Counted from the first letter of the stretch, positions 25,682 through 35,312 are shown. The stretch: DNA of 64,000 nucleotides from Pediococcus inopinatus (GCF_002982135.1 NZ_CP019981.1:1240001-1304000), one strand, 5' to 3'. Notes: generated by a model from the sequence alone, not told the origin. Numbers and translations: made by a program.

Positions 25682-25709
25682 TTGTCAAACTAACCATTAA
25701 TGTTAGAAT
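25682..25709 (+). promoter_or_regulatory. Promoter of the DUF975 gene
   Basis: TTGTCA (25682-25687) and TAGAAT (25704-25709) are spaced by 16 bases, 26 bases ahead of the ATG. Confidence 0.55.
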
Positions 25710-25735
25710 AGATAAAAAGAGAAGGAGCAAACAAC

Positions 25736-26482
25736 ATGTCAAACCATCAAATTCGCCGTCAATTAAAACGCGAAGTGAAACAAACTTTTAAAGGACATTG
25801 GGGTCAGGCCTCTTTGACTGCCCTTGTCCCTATAATTCTTCAAGCCCTTGCCGGATTTATCGTTTCCATTTTTATTTTAACTTTTCTCTACTTAGTAAGT
25901 AAACATCCTGATATTTTCAATCCGAGTTCATGGGGCAATAATTCTGCTGGTTCCAAATTCTACGATGAAATGACTTCCTCTGGTACCCACAGTGAAGTTT
26001 GGAATTTTCTACGTGGTGCATTGCTGACCTTTATTGGCGTTGGAATTAACTACACGTTTCTTGATTGGCTAAGGAAACCTGAACTACAGTTTTCCCCTAT
26101 TAAAGGAGCCTTTCAAGTATTTACCAAGCGTTATTTCATTCCAACATTAGCCATTTTTATTTTACAATTTATTTTTCAGTTCCTGTGGACCTTATTATTT
26201 ATCATTCCAGGAATCGTTAAATACTTTGCCTACTCTCAATCCTATTTAATTTATAAGGACCAGTTAGCTTCTGGAAATGGTGATCGCATTGAATACATCG
26301 ATTGTATTACAATGAGCCGAAAATTGATGATGGGTCATAAATTTGAGCTTTTCACTCTAAAACTAAGCCTAATTGGTTGGTATCTCTTATGCTGGGTCAG
26401 TTTTGGAATTGGCTTTATCTGGTACGTTCCTTACTCTCAAGGTGTTTACAGTGCCTTTTACAAACATTTGGTTGAAGCCTAA
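25736..26482 (+). CDS. DUF975 family membrane protein
   Basis: Integral membrane protein of 248 residues with about five membrane segments. The start (RRQLKREVKQTFKGHWGQA) and the core FIIPGIVKYFAYSQSYLIYKD near 160-180 are typical of DUF975, whose role is unknown. AGGAG precedes the ATG. It stands alone between a promoter and a bidirectional terminator. Confidence 0.85.
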   Translation: MSNHQIRRQLKREVKQTFKGHWGQASLTALVPIILQALAGFIVSIFILTFLYLVSKHPDIFNPSSWGNNSAGSKFYDEMTSSGTHSEVWNFLRGALLTFIGVGINYTFLDWLRKPELQFSPIKGAFQVFTKRYFIPTLAIFILQFIFQFLWTLLFIIPGIVKYFAYSQSYLIYKDQLASGNGDRIEYIDCITMSRKLMMGHKFELFTLKLSLIGWYLLCWVSFGIGFIWYVPYSQGVYSAFYKHLVEA

Positions 26483-26488
26483 TATGAA

Positions 26489-26553
26489 ATTAAAAAAAGT
26501 GTAGCTTGAATTGCCTGATATTCATAAAGCAATTCGAGCCACACTTTTTTATT
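26489..26553. terminator. Bidirectional terminator
   Basis: AAAAAGTGT-GCTTGAATTGC/GCAATTCGAGC-ACACTTTTTT forms a long stem between the convergent DUF975 and ABC permease genes, with T-runs on both strands. Confidence 0.85.
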
Positions 26554-26555
26554 TT

Positions 26556-27335
26556 CTACTGATTTTTTAAAACTATTTTCTGTTGAATCCAGTAATTAAT
26601 GCCAGTACCAATAATTATTCCGACTGCCATTGTGCCAATCGGGTGAAAGGGATTCCACATTCCTTCTCCATCTGTTTTTGTGTAGCCAGCCACAAATTTA
26701 ACAACACTTTCCATCCAATCTAAGTTCATTCCGGTATGAAATTGCATTAAGAAACGGATGATCACAACAACACCAATAAAAATTGTGAGCCAAATGATTA
26801 GACGGGTTCTCTTTTTAAAAAGAGCTGACAAACTGCCAAAGAACATGGCAATAACCGCAAAGGACCATAATAACAGCCATTCATAGACAATTTGAGCTGG
26901 GCCATTCCAAAAATTGTGGAACCCTAAGAATTGTCCAAAGAGTTGGCTATAAAATGTGTTATTAACGATTCCTGTAACGGGCACGACAATGGCATAATAA
27001 TAACCGTAATTGATCAAACTCATTAGAAGGCTACACAATCCAACCACGCCAATCGTAGCCTTCCAGACTGTGCGTCGTGAAATACCGTTTTGAATATAAA
27101 ATTTAAAAGGCTTATACACACGGTAAGAAGAAATAAGTAAAAATAAAATGGAAATAAAGGGTAATAAATTATTTTTCAACAAATTATGTATCGAAACTCC
27201 CCTAAGACTTCCTGTAAATAATAAGGCAAAGACAACTGGCAAAACAAACATAACCGCGAGGGTCAGAAGATAGGTATAACCTACTCCCTTCAAATAATAC
27301 TTAAATTTGTTTTTAAAAATTGATTTAGTTTTCAT
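26556..27335 (-). CDS. ABC transporter membrane subunit (partner of GntR-linked ATPase)
   Basis: A 259-residue protein with six predicted membrane segments, consistent with an ABC-2-like permease. Sequence recognition is weak; the call leans on its start overlapping the ATPase stop by four bases (ATGA) and on the GntR-ATPase-permease order known from ytrA-type operons, which respond to cell-wall antibiotics. It is last in a five-gene cluster. Confidence 0.75.
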   Translation of the reverse strand: MKTKSIFKNKFKYYLKGVGYTYLLTLAVMFVLPVVFALLFTGSLRGVSIHNLLKNNLLPFISILFLLISSYRVYKPFKFYIQNGISRRTVWKATIGVVGLCSLLMSLINYGYYYAIVVPVTGIVNNTFYSQLFGQFLGFHNFWNGPAQIVYEWLLLWSFAVIAMFFGSLSALFKKRTRLIIWLTIFIGVVVIIRFLMQFHTGMNLDWMESVVKFVAGYTKTDGEGMWNPFHPIGTMAVGIIIGTGINYWIQQKIVLKNQ

Positions 27336-28198
27336 TCGACTGTGCTCCCCTCACTTGTTAAATGAATAAACAACTTTTGTAAATCCATGCGAGAAATCTG
27401 AATCGTATCAGGAATTTCACGATCATCATTTAAACTGCCAAAAACATAATTACCTTTGAGATTTCCTAAAGATTCAGACCCAATGATATTCAAACCTTCT
27501 GTATAGCTATCCACCGTTTCTCCAGGACCCGTAATTACATATGCCTGCGACAACATATGATCCACGTCATCATCTACCAGAATTTCACCCTTTTCAAGGA
27601 CAAAGACATGCTCAATCATGTTGGCAATTTCTTCAATCATGTGAGTCGAGATCACGAAGGTTCGTGGATGCTGGCTATAACTATCTAATAATTCTTTATA
27701 AAATAACTCTCGGTGGTTAGCATCGAGGCCTAAAATAGGTTCGTCTAAAAACACGAAATCTACAGGTAAACTAAGCGCAATAATCAACTTAAAAATCGTC
27801 CGATAACCAGTTGATAATTGGCCAAACCTTAATTTAGGATTTAACCCAAAAGCGTCACATAGATGTTTTGCATAAACATCGTCAAAGCCGCCGTACATTA
27901 ATCGCGTAGCTTTAAAAAGATCTTGCAGGCGTGAGCGCTTTTGATATAAGTTAACTTCACTCATCAAATACATTTTTCCGAGTAATTCATCGCTTTCATG
28001 GATGGTCTCCCCATCGACAGTCACTGATCCCCCATTTGGAAAAATTCGATCAGTCAAAATATTTAGTAGCGTACTTTTCCCTGCACCGTTTCTTCCTAAC
28101 AAACCATAAATTCGATTTGGCTCTATTTCTAAATTGATACTCTTTAAAATTTGTTTGTTACCAAATTGCTTTGAAATCCCATCAACTTTAATCTTCAT
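27332..28198 (-). CDS. ABC transporter ATP-binding protein (YtrB-like)
   Basis: ATPase of 288 residues with Walker A LGRNGAGKSTL near 35-45, a signature of the LSTGY type near 135-140 and Walker B VDFVFLDEPILGLD near 155-168, followed by an extra C-terminal region. It is translationally coupled at both ends: its start lies inside the GntR gene and its stop overlaps the permease start. Likely a stress-responsive exporter or detoxification transporter. Confidence 0.88.
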   Translation of the reverse strand: MKIKVDGISKQFGNKQILKSINLEIEPNRIYGLLGRNGAGKSTLLNILTDRIFPNGGSVTVDGETIHESDELLGKMYLMSEVNLYQKRSRLQDLFKATRLMYGGFDDVYAKHLCDAFGLNPKLRFGQLSTGYRTIFKLIIALSLPVDFVFLDEPILGLDANHRELFYKELLDSYSQHPRTFVISTHMIEEIANMIEHVFVLEKGEILVDDDVDHMLSQAYVITGPGETVDSYTEGLNIIGSESLGNLKGNYVFGSLNDDREIPDTIQISRMDLQKLFIHLTSEGSTVE

Positions 28199-28565
28199 TT
28201 GCCTGAAACCCCCTTTTAATCAGTTGAACAAGATCAACTTCAGTTAATTTTAAATTTTTTGCCTCCGACACAATTTTTCTGACGTAATCTTCAAAAAAAG
28301 CCCCTTTTCGTTTTTCCAAAATTAAATCATAGGCACCCTTACAAACAAACATGCCAAGGCCTCGGCGTTTTTCAACTAGTTTCTCATTCACTAAAATATT
28401 TATTCCTTTTAAAACCGTCGCGGGATTAATGTGAAACTCTCGTGACATCTCGGTTGTTGAAGGCACCTGGGTTTCTTCTTTAAAGGCCCCCGTAAAGATC
28501 CCTTCTTCAATTTGATTGGCTACCTGTAGATAGATGGGTTCTTGCCCACTAAAATCAAATTGCAT
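28188..28565 (-). CDS. GntR-family regulator (YtrA subfamily)
   Basis: A 125-residue repressor-type protein: winged HTH in the first 75 residues (GQEPIYLQVANQIEEGIFTG and MSREFHINPATVLKGINIL) plus a short helical tail without an effector domain, as in the YtrA subfamily, which usually controls its own ABC operon. GAGGTGGTG lies six bases before the ATG. It begins 13 bases after the bceB-like stop, so it may be expressed from the upstream BceAB transcript too. Confidence 0.88.
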   Translation of the reverse strand: MQFDFSGQEPIYLQVANQIEEGIFTGAFKEETQVPSTTEMSREFHINPATVLKGINILVNEKLVEKRRGLGMFVCKGAYDLILEKRKGAFFEDYVRKIVSEAKNLKLTEVDLVQLIKRGFQANED

Positions 28566-28578
28566 ATTATTCACCACC

Positions 28579-30384
28579 TCAAAACTGCATTCTGACAGTT
28601 GGAACCACTAATTTTTCATAGATAAAAACTGTTACCAAATAGTATATCAAATATAAACCGATAAAAATCGTAAATGGTGTTGCTAAATTGATGTACGGAT
28701 CCCTCATCAATGGGACAAACATTTGAAGTCCAAATAAAACATGCACAACTCCTAAAATCCCTGGTAATAGAAATAAAGCTCCGATTTCTCGACGAATAGA
28801 TTTCCGAATGAGACTTTGTCTAGTTCCTAACCGATTTAACATGTGGTACCGTCGTTTATCTAGCTGAGCCCCAGACAAAATCTTAAACATCAAGCAACTT
28901 GCTAACATAGTCAGAAATGCCATTCCAAGGAAGAATCCAACAAATTCAAGTCCCCCAAACAACACGTTTGCTGCTTGGTAAATTGGATATGCACCACCTA
29001 AGGATTGAACCGTTATTTGCGGATCTTTTATTGCTTGAACTTGATTTTCAGCGATTCGATTCAAATTTTCAGCATTTTTTGCAAGGCTAGTCGTTTGGAC
29101 TAGTACTAACTTTGAAGACTTAGCTTGAACAGCTTGAAACACCTGTGGTGAAACAAATTTCACTTGCCGCAATGAAAAATAGTTCATTTGCAAAGTTAAC
29201 AACTGCTGTTGCCCACGCTCACTATGCTTCAACTGATTTAGGCTTAATGTTCGGTTAGAAACTTTTTCTTTATGCAATGTTGCCACTTCAAATGGCTGTC
29301 TTTGAAAATCGTCGGCTACAAAATAAATTGTCGATCCCTTAATTTTTTGCCGATACGCCTGCTTTTTTTGCAGGTCAAGCCGGTTGACCAGTTTGGTCGC
29401 TTGAGGCGTTTGTTTATACACAGCCAAATCATAGGCCGTGTTACTTTTGGCCATCATTGGAATAATCCGATGATATCCCATACCAACCGTGATTGCTCCC
29501 AAAGCTAGTGCAAACAAGATACTCACGACAGATAGCATTTTAGTGTAATCTCGAATTCTGAAATTAAGTTGTCCAAGGGTAAAGCAATTGAGCCCTTTGA
29601 ATGCCATATTTATCTTCTTGAGCCCTTGAATTAACAATTGAAAAAACGCATTAAACAAAAAATAAGTTCCCAGAACAATTGTCACCAGTGCAATCGGAAT
29701 GGTCATGATTTGTAATACTTCGAGCTTTGCCATTGCCCAATAACCAACAGCTAAAAATCCAATTCCAACTACTCCCTCAGCATAACGCCACACTGTGACT
29801 TTAATTGGCTTGTCTGCTTTAGAATCTCCTCTTAATAGTTTTAAAACCGGCCGATGAAGTAATTTATATTGATTAATCAACGATGCCATTAAAAATAAGA
29901 TGGCAAAAAATAGGATAGTACTTAGGCAGGCTGTAATGTTTACTGCCGAAAATTTTGTAATCTGAACGCCAAGTTGTGACATAAGCAGTTTGGATAATCC
30001 TTGTGTCAAACCAATTCCCACCAAAACTCCGATCCCTGTTGAAACCAGTCCAATCAGTAAAGTCTCAGTAAAAATCAAAAACCCTAAGCGAGATTTTTTA
30101 CCACCTAACATCATGAATAAACCGTAATCATGCTCACGCATTGTCATTAGAAATGAGTTAGCATACACAATATATACCAGAGTAATTATACCTAAAAGGA
30201 CAGAACCAAATTGAAAAACAATCGCAGCTAGTTTAAATGAAATATTTGCTTGGATTAAAGCTTTGTTCGTCGCGATTGCTTCAAACATGTAAAAGATAGC
30301 TGCTGAAATAATTAAACCAGAAAATAAAACGAGATAATCTCGCCAACGATCACGTACATTTACAAATGCTAACTTAAATAACAT
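28579..30384 (-). CDS. BceB-type FtsX-like ABC permease
   Basis: Membrane subunit of a peptide-antibiotic (bacitracin/nisin) resistance transporter. It has 601 residues with about ten membrane segments and a large extracellular domain (about 310-480) between two of them, the hallmark of BceB; the N-terminus LFKLAFVNVRDRWRDYLVLF is typical. The ATG at 30384 lies within the end of the ATPase gene and has GAGGAGGG five bases upstream. No BceRS two-component system is adjacent. Confidence 0.9.
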   Translation of the reverse strand: MLFKLAFVNVRDRWRDYLVLFSGLIISAAIFYMFEAIATNKALIQANISFKLAAIVFQFGSVLLGIITLVYIVYANSFLMTMREHDYGLFMMLGGKKSRLGFLIFTETLLIGLVSTGIGVLVGIGLTQGLSKLLMSQLGVQITKFSAVNITACLSTILFFAILFLMASLINQYKLLHRPVLKLLRGDSKADKPIKVTVWRYAEGVVGIGFLAVGYWAMAKLEVLQIMTIPIALVTIVLGTYFLFNAFFQLLIQGLKKINMAFKGLNCFTLGQLNFRIRDYTKMLSVVSILFALALGAITVGMGYHRIIPMMAKSNTAYDLAVYKQTPQATKLVNRLDLQKKQAYRQKIKGSTIYFVADDFQRQPFEVATLHKEKVSNRTLSLNQLKHSERGQQQLLTLQMNYFSLRQVKFVSPQVFQAVQAKSSKLVLVQTTSLAKNAENLNRIAENQVQAIKDPQITVQSLGGAYPIYQAANVLFGGLEFVGFFLGMAFLTMLASCLMFKILSGAQLDKRRYHMLNRLGTRQSLIRKSIRREIGALFLLPGILGVVHVLFGLQMFVPLMRDPYINLATPFTIFIGLYLIYYLVTVFIYEKLVVPTVRMQF

Positions 30385-31156
30385 CGGTACCCTCCTCTTG
30401 ATCATCAAAGGTACCTAATTTATTCAAAATTGTTTGATAAAATTCGCTTCGTTTCTGATCTCCTACTTCGATCTCTTCACCGATTTTGCCATCTTTGATA
30501 AATAAAATTCGTTCACAATAACTTGCTGAAAATGGATCATGTGTCACCATTAAGACCGAAACTTGTTCTTCATCATTTACTTGTTTTAGAGTCTCCAATA
30601 ATTCACGGGCATTTTTTGAATCTAATGCTCCCGTAGGTTCATCAGCAAATAAAATTTGAGGCCGTGAAATGAGTCCACGAGCTGCGGCTACCCGCTGTTT
30701 TTGTCCACCTGAAATTTCAACCGGGTATTTATCTAAAAGATCATTAATTCCTAATTGACTGGCAACTTGATGAACCAGTTCGTTAGCCTTTCGCTTCTTC
30801 ACGCCTTGCAATGTTAGTGGTAACCCAATATTTTCCGCATTCGATAAACTTTCTAGAAGATTGAAATCCTGAAAAATAAAACCAATTTGTTTGACGCGAA
30901 AATCAGAAATCTGGTTCCTATCTAATTTTGTAACATCTTGACCACTCACCAAGACTTGACCTTCTGTTGGTTTATCCATCGTTGCCAAAATATTAAGTAA
31001 CGTTGTTTTCCCAGAACCTGAGGCTCCCATAATCCCCACAAATTCTCCTTGTCGCACTTTAAAATTAACGTCCTTTAAGGCCCTATACTGTTTTTCGTTC
31101 TTTTCCCCATACACCTTAGTGATATGCTGAACATCAATTACCGTTTTCTGATTCAT
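30374..31156 (-). CDS. BceA-type ABC transporter ATP-binding protein
   Basis: ATPase of 260 residues with Walker A GASGSGKTTLL near 40-50, signature [16 protein letters not shown] near 145-160 and Walker B ILFADEPTGALD near 168-179, the MacB/BceA pattern. It pairs with the FtsX-like permease, whose start overlaps its 3' end by 11 bases. It would begin the five-gene cluster running to 26556. Confidence 0.92.
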   Translation of the reverse strand: MNQKTVIDVQHITKVYGEKNEKQYRALKDVNFKVRQGEFVGIMGASGSGKTTLLNILATMDKPTEGQVLVSGQDVTKLDRNQISDFRVKQIGFIFQDFNLLESLSNAENIGLPLTLQGVKKRKANELVHQVASQLGINDLLDKYPVEISGGQKQRVAAARGLISRPQILFADEPTGALDSKNARELLETLKQVNDEEQVSVLMVTHDPFSASYCERILFIKDGKIGEEIEVGDQKRSEFYQTILNKLGTFDDQEEGTDVI

Positions 31157-31223
31157 TTAGTTTCCCCCATCGGTTAATTACTTACGTAACTAACTATATA
31201 TGAAGGCCTCTTTTATGTCAAGC

Positions 31224-31285
31224 ATCAAAATAGCCTTTAAACGTGAACCGTGTCCCATCGGGATTTGGTTTCAGTTTAAAGGCTA
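31224..31285 (-). terminator. Terminator of the hydroxyacid dehydrogenase gene
   Basis: TAGCCTTTAAAC/GTTTAAAGGCTA (12 bp) around a long loop, followed on the minus strand by TTTTGAT. Confidence 0.7.
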
Positions 31286-31307
31286 GTAGAAAGTAATTAT
31301 CAAGAAT

Positions 31308-32222
31308 TTAGTTCAATTTTGCGACACTATTATGAATCATTTGAGCAGAATTAGCAAACTTGGCCTGTTCATCTGTATTTAAAGGCAATGTGACTGTTGA
31401 TTCAATTCCATTCTTGCCCACAATGGCAGGAATGCCCACATACGTATCGTATAAGCTACTATAACCAGAAACAGGGCAAACGATCCGCGCATCTGATAAC
31501 ACAGCCTGTCCAAGGCTTACAGCGCAAGTGGCAATTGCATCGGAAGTAAATCCTTTTCCAGAGGCAACTTCCCAGGCACCTTGTTTAGCAGCATCAGCCA
31601 AGGCATCAAAATCAAAATCTTTGGCTTCAGGTAAATCTTTAATAGCTTTTCCTTGAACCCGTACACTTGACCAGGCAACGAACTGCGTATTCCCATGTTC
31701 GCCAAGCACATACCCTTCCACGCTGCGTGGATTAATATTTAACTTTTCGCCAACCACCCGCTGCATCCGAGCGGTATCGAGGAAGGTTCCTGTTCCAAAA
31801 ACACGTTGCTTGGAGAAACCAGTGAGTTTTTGTAAATAACTTGTCACGGCATCACATGGATTCATTATATCGATAATGATCCCCTTAAACCCAGAAGCCA
31901 CAATCTTTGGTGCAATTTCTTTCACAACTGCTGCTGTAAATTTAAACTCATCAAAACGATCGCCACCATTTGTTGAAATTGAAATGTCTCCCGCTGAAAT
32001 ATACAAAATTTCAACATCTTTCAAATCATCATAGTTTTGAATTGAAACTTGCGTGGTTGTAGATAATCTTGCTTGTGCATCTTGTAAGTCCAATTGTTCC
32101 GCACGAGCCTTTTTTTGATCTTTATCAATCAAAACCAATGAATCAGCAATCCCTTTGGTCACCAAAGTATATGCTACCGTTCGTCCAACGTTTCCTAAGC
32201 CAATAATTCCAAATTTACGCAT
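31308..32222 (-). CDS. L-2-hydroxyisocaproate dehydrogenase-like L-lactate/malate dehydrogenase family protein
   Basis: NAD-dependent 2-oxoacid reductase of 304 residues. Nucleotide motif GLGNVG at 8-13; catalytic D149/R152 in LDTARMQR and H176 in GEHGNTQFVAWS. The active-site loop lacks the QKPGETR sequence of L-lactate dehydrogenase and reads STNGGDRF instead, close to the L-HicDH loop, so branched-chain 2-oxoacids are a likelier substrate than pyruvate. It is monocistronic, between terminators. Confidence 0.82.
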   Translation of the reverse strand: MRKFGIIGLGNVGRTVAYTLVTKGIADSLVLIDKDQKKARAEQLDLQDAQARLSTTTQVSIQNYDDLKDVEILYISAGDISISTNGGDRFDEFKFTAAVVKEIAPKIVASGFKGIIIDIMNPCDAVTSYLQKLTGFSKQRVFGTGTFLDTARMQRVVGEKLNINPRSVEGYVLGEHGNTQFVAWSSVRVQGKAIKDLPEAKDFDFDALADAAKQGAWEVASGKGFTSDAIATCAVSLGQAVLSDARIVCPVSGYSSLYDTYVGIPAIVGKNGIESTVTLPLNTDEQAKFANSAQMIHNSVAKLN

Positions 32223-32282
32223 ACTAACACCCTTTTCTCTTTATTAAGTTTATCGTACCCTTTTACAGCTTTTGGTCAACAT

Positions 32283-32324
32283 GAAAAAAGGACCGCGAAA
32301 TAATTAACTTCGCTGGTCCCTTTA
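32283..32324 (-). terminator. Terminator of the metNPQ-type operon
   Basis: AAAGGGACCAGCGAAG/CTTCGC-GGTCC-like hairpin (minus strand: GGGACC...GGTCC with inner GCGAA/TTCGC) ending in TTTTTTC, 16 bases past the lipoprotein stop. Confidence 0.88.
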
Positions 32325-32341
32325 AACACTTGTATACTGTT

Positions 32342-33166
32342 TTATTTGGCTGGTAAAACAGCACCCTTGTAATGTTTCTTAATCCAATCTTGTGTACTCT
32401 TTGATTGTAAAGCTTTAACTAATTTCTTGATAGCCTTATTGTTTTTTTCGTTTGGACGAATAGCAATAATATTCTTGTATGGTGATGATGATTTTTCAAT
32501 CGCAATTGATTTTGTGATTGGGTTCAAGCCACTTTGAACAGCGTAGTTTGCGTTAATCACAACGGCATCGCCTTGATCATTTTTGTACAATTGAGGCATC
32601 AACTTTGGTTCGTAGCTATGCTTGAACTGCAGATTCTTTGGGTTAGAGGCAATATCACTAAATGTTGCACTTGTAATATCAACGCCCTTCTTAATTGTAA
32701 TTAAGCCTGCATCCTTAAAGATTGTCAAAACTCGACCGTAGTCAGGTGTGTTACTACTTACAAGGACAGTTGCGTTCTTTGGTAAATCTTTCAAACTCTT
32801 ATATTTCTTTGAAAAAACTGAAATTGGTTCCAAATGAACAGCACCAGCATTAATCAAGTTACCTTTATTCTTGGCATTCCATTGTTTTAAGAAAGGAATG
32901 TGTTGGAAATAATTGGCATCGATATCGCCACCTGCTAACGCTTTGTTAGGGAGTACGTAATCTTGGAATACTTTGATCTTTAAATTAACGCCCTCTTTTT
33001 TCAACTCAGGTTGAACATGCTTCAAAATCTGAGCATGTGGCACCGCAGAAGCCCCAACAGTAATTGTGGTTGTTTTTGAACCTGTACTTGATTTCTTACC
33101 ACAAGAAACCAATAAGAACGCAGTTGCGACGACTGCTAGCAAACTAAAAATCTTTCCTTTTTTCAT
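32342..33166 (-). CDS. metQ: MetQ/NlpA-family substrate-binding lipoprotein
   Basis: Surface lipoprotein that captures methionine or a related compound for the MetNP importer. A signal peptide with lipobox LVSC ends at about residue 23, followed by the Lipoprotein_9 domain (VGASAVPHAQIL, QHIPFLKQWNAK). The ATG at 33166 follows GGAGGAG by seven bases. Length 274 is typical. It is the last gene of the operon, 68 bases after the permease. Confidence 0.9.
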   Translation of the reverse strand: MKKGKIFSLLAVVATAFLLVSCGKKSSTGSKTTTITVGASAVPHAQILKHVQPELKKEGVNLKIKVFQDYVLPNKALAGGDIDANYFQHIPFLKQWNAKNKGNLINAGAVHLEPISVFSKKYKSLKDLPKNATVLVSSNTPDYGRVLTIFKDAGLITIKKGVDITSATFSDIASNPKNLQFKHSYEPKLMPQLYKNDQGDAVVINANYAVQSGLNPITKSIAIEKSSSPYKNIIAIRPNEKNNKAIKKLVKALQSKSTQDWIKKHYKGAVLPAK

Positions 33167-33234
33167 AATCAAACTCCTCCTATAAATTAATGGTTATTTT
33201 ACATTCGTAAAATCTACCTGCCATACAAATTTGT

Positions 33235-33921
33235 TTAAAGCACCCGTTTGTCAACTTTCTTTGTTGCAAAATCGCCGACAAACTGGAATGCAAAAACAAT
33301 TAAAACAATAATAACTGTGGAAACCAGTGTGACCGTATTGTTACTACTTTCGAAACCTTCTTGATAAGCCAAGTTTCCAAGGCCTCCAGCACCAATTGCT
33401 CCGGCCATTGCGGTATAACCAATCAGTGAAATAGCTGTTACTGTAATTCCCGAAATTAGGGCCGGCAAGCTTTCTGGTAACAAAACTTTTGTAATGATTT
33501 GCCACTGGCTTGCACCCATCGCATCGGAGGCTTCTAAAACTCCACGATCGATTTCGTGAAATGCAAGCTCTACCATTCGGCCATAGAATGGCGCCGCAGA
33601 AATAATTAATGAAGGTAACGCGGCAACCGGTCCAATAATTGTTCCCACCACTTGTTTTGTGAAAGGCAGCAACAAAACAATCAAAATGATGAAAGGAATT
33701 GATCGGAAGACATTGACAAAAAGAGCCACCAACCAATTGATTGCACGGACAATGAAACTTTGACTCCCACTCGTTTCAAAGAGTAACAATCCAATAAAGT
33801 AACCTAAAATGGCAACCGCCACGATGGAGACCACGGTCATCCAAATGGTTTCCCAAGTAGCACTACCCATCTGGTTCCAATCCACGTTTTTAAAGTCGAA
33901 ATATCCTGTATTACCGTCCAT
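33235..33921 (-). CDS. metP: MetI/MetP-type ABC transporter permease
   Basis: Permease of 228 residues with five membrane segments and the binding-protein-dependent transport loop [21 protein letters not shown] near 140-160. The ATG at 33921 follows GAGGTG by seven bases and overlaps the end of the ATPase gene by 11 bases. The segment [21 protein letters not shown] near 170-190 is characteristic of methionine permeases. Confidence 0.92.
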   Translation of the reverse strand: MDGNTGYFDFKNVDWNQMGSATWETIWMTVVSIVAVAILGYFIGLLLFETSGSQSFIVRAINWLVALFVNVFRSIPFIILIVLLLPFTKQVVGTIIGPVAALPSLIISAAPFYGRMVELAFHEIDRGVLEASDAMGASQWQIITKVLLPESLPALISGITVTAISLIGYTAMAGAIGAGGLGNLAYQEGFESSNNTVTLVSTVIIVLIVFAFQFVGDFATKKVDKRVL

Positions 33922-34948
33922 TTTCAATCACCTCGGTTTCAACACGCATGGTTTTCAGATAATCCAATGCCCCTTCGATATCAGGCTGATCTCCAATCAA
34001 TTGTAGGAAGAGTGATCCAATCGCCCCTTCTTGGGTTTGATGGATATTTCCTTCAATAATACTGATTCGTAACTTAGGAAACTTATGAATAATTTCGGAA
34101 ACAATCGGCAAATTGGCCTGATTACCATGGAAGGTTAATTGGATTATCTTACCGTTTGGATATTCTTTAAGTAATTGTTCCACAACCACATTGGTATCTT
34201 CTGGTGAAGGTGCTGCTTCAGAATAAACAAATCGTTTTGTAATAGCTTGTTGTGGATGCTTAAACACTTCCAAAACCTGACCTGATTCAATAATACCGCC
34301 ACCGTCTAAAACAGCTACATGGTCACAAATTTTACGAATTACGTGCATTTCGTGAGTGATTAAGACGATGGTGATTCCTAATCGTTTATTAATATCTCGT
34401 AAAAGGTCCAAAACTTCATCTGTTGTTTGTGGATCCAAAGCACTAGTTGCTTCATCAGATAACAAAATCTCTGGATCATTGGCTAAAGCGCGAGCGACGC
34501 CAACCCGTTGCTTCTGGCCACCTGACAACTCAGAAGGATATGCATCTTCCTTACCCTCCAAACCAACTAGCTTAATGAGTTCCTCAGCTTTTTTGTGACG
34601 TTCAGCTTTTGAAATTTTTGCAATTTCCAATGGAAACTCAATATTCTTCTGGACTGTGCGTGACCAAAGTAAATTAAAATGCTGAAAAATCATACCAATC
34701 TTATGACGTTTCTTACGTAAATCGCCTCGCTTAAGATTCGAAATTTCTGTCCCATTTACGGTAACTACCCCAGTTGTCGGAGTTTCCAAACCATTGAGCA
34801 TGCGGATTAACGTGGTTTTACCAGCACCAGAATAACCCACGATCCCAAAAATTTCACCATCTTCAATTTTCATATTCACATCTTTAATTGCTGGAACAGT
34901 ACCTTTATCTGTGGTGAAGGTTTTAGAAACATCTTTAAACTCTATCAA
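33911..34948 (-). CDS. metN: MetN-type ABC transporter ATP-binding protein
   Basis: ATPase of 345 residues: Walker [12 protein letters not shown] near 38-48, signature [16 protein letters not shown] near 140-155, Walker [14 protein letters not shown] near 160-172, and a C-terminal NIL domain (about 265-340) that in MetN binds substrate and inhibits uptake when it is plentiful. First gene of the T-box-controlled operon. Confidence 0.94.
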   Translation of the reverse strand: MIEFKDVSKTFTTDKGTVPAIKDVNMKIEDGEIFGIVGYSGAGKTTLIRMLNGLETPTTGVVTVNGTEISNLKRGDLRKKRHKIGMIFQHFNLLWSRTVQKNIEFPLEIAKISKAERHKKAEELIKLVGLEGKEDAYPSELSGGQKQRVGVARALANDPEILLSDEATSALDPQTTDEVLDLLRDINKRLGITIVLITHEMHVIRKICDHVAVLDGGGIIESGQVLEVFKHPQQAITKRFVYSEAAPSPEDTNVVVEQLLKEYPNGKIIQLTFHGNQANLPIVSEIIHKFPKLRISIIEGNIHQTQEGAIGSLFLQLIGDQPDIEGALDYLKTMRVETEVIENGR

Positions 34949-34975
34949 AAAATCAACCTCCTCTTTCTTTTAACA

Positions 34976-35250
34976 AAACAAAAAAGTCTTCCGCCCTGCT
35001 GAAATAAATCAACCAGGACGAAAGACTTCTCTTCCGTGTTACCACCCAAATTTACTAACTTCTCACAAAGCTAGCCTTAACGAGTCAAACAACTCTGACG
35101 CTATAAGGGGCGCACCCAGCACTTACTCACAAAATGCTCGTAAATACCTGTTTTACCAAGACCATCTTCAATTGAACTTACTGTTCCGTTTCACCCTTAG
35201 GAACTCTCTTAAAGTAAGGATTCAATCTACTCATCTTGTTCTAATGTTTT
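34976..35250 (-). promoter_or_regulatory. T-box leader of the metNPQ-type operon
   Basis: On the minus strand: AGAGAG near 35207, AAGGGTGAAAC bulge, a Stem I region, then T-box GGGTGGTAACACGG (35034-35047) and a terminator AGTCTTTCGTCCTG/CAGGGCGGAAGACT with a T-run (about 34980-35026). Near the 3' base of Stem I I read GTGCTGGGTGCGCCCCTTATA; no AUG stands there, whereas UGC does, so the tRNA may not be tRNA-Met. Confidence 0.85.
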
Positions 35251-35262
35251 GCTGTTAAATGA

Positions 35263-35291
35263 AGTATACTCACTCATTTTTAATCTGTCAA
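35263..35291 (-). promoter_or_regulatory. Promoter of the metNPQ-type T-box transcript
   Basis: Consensus -35 TTGACA (35291-35286) and -10 TATACT (35268-35263) with 17-base spacing on the minus strand. Confidence 0.85.
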
Positions 35292-35312
35292 CTGTTAATT
35301 TTAATTTTTAAA

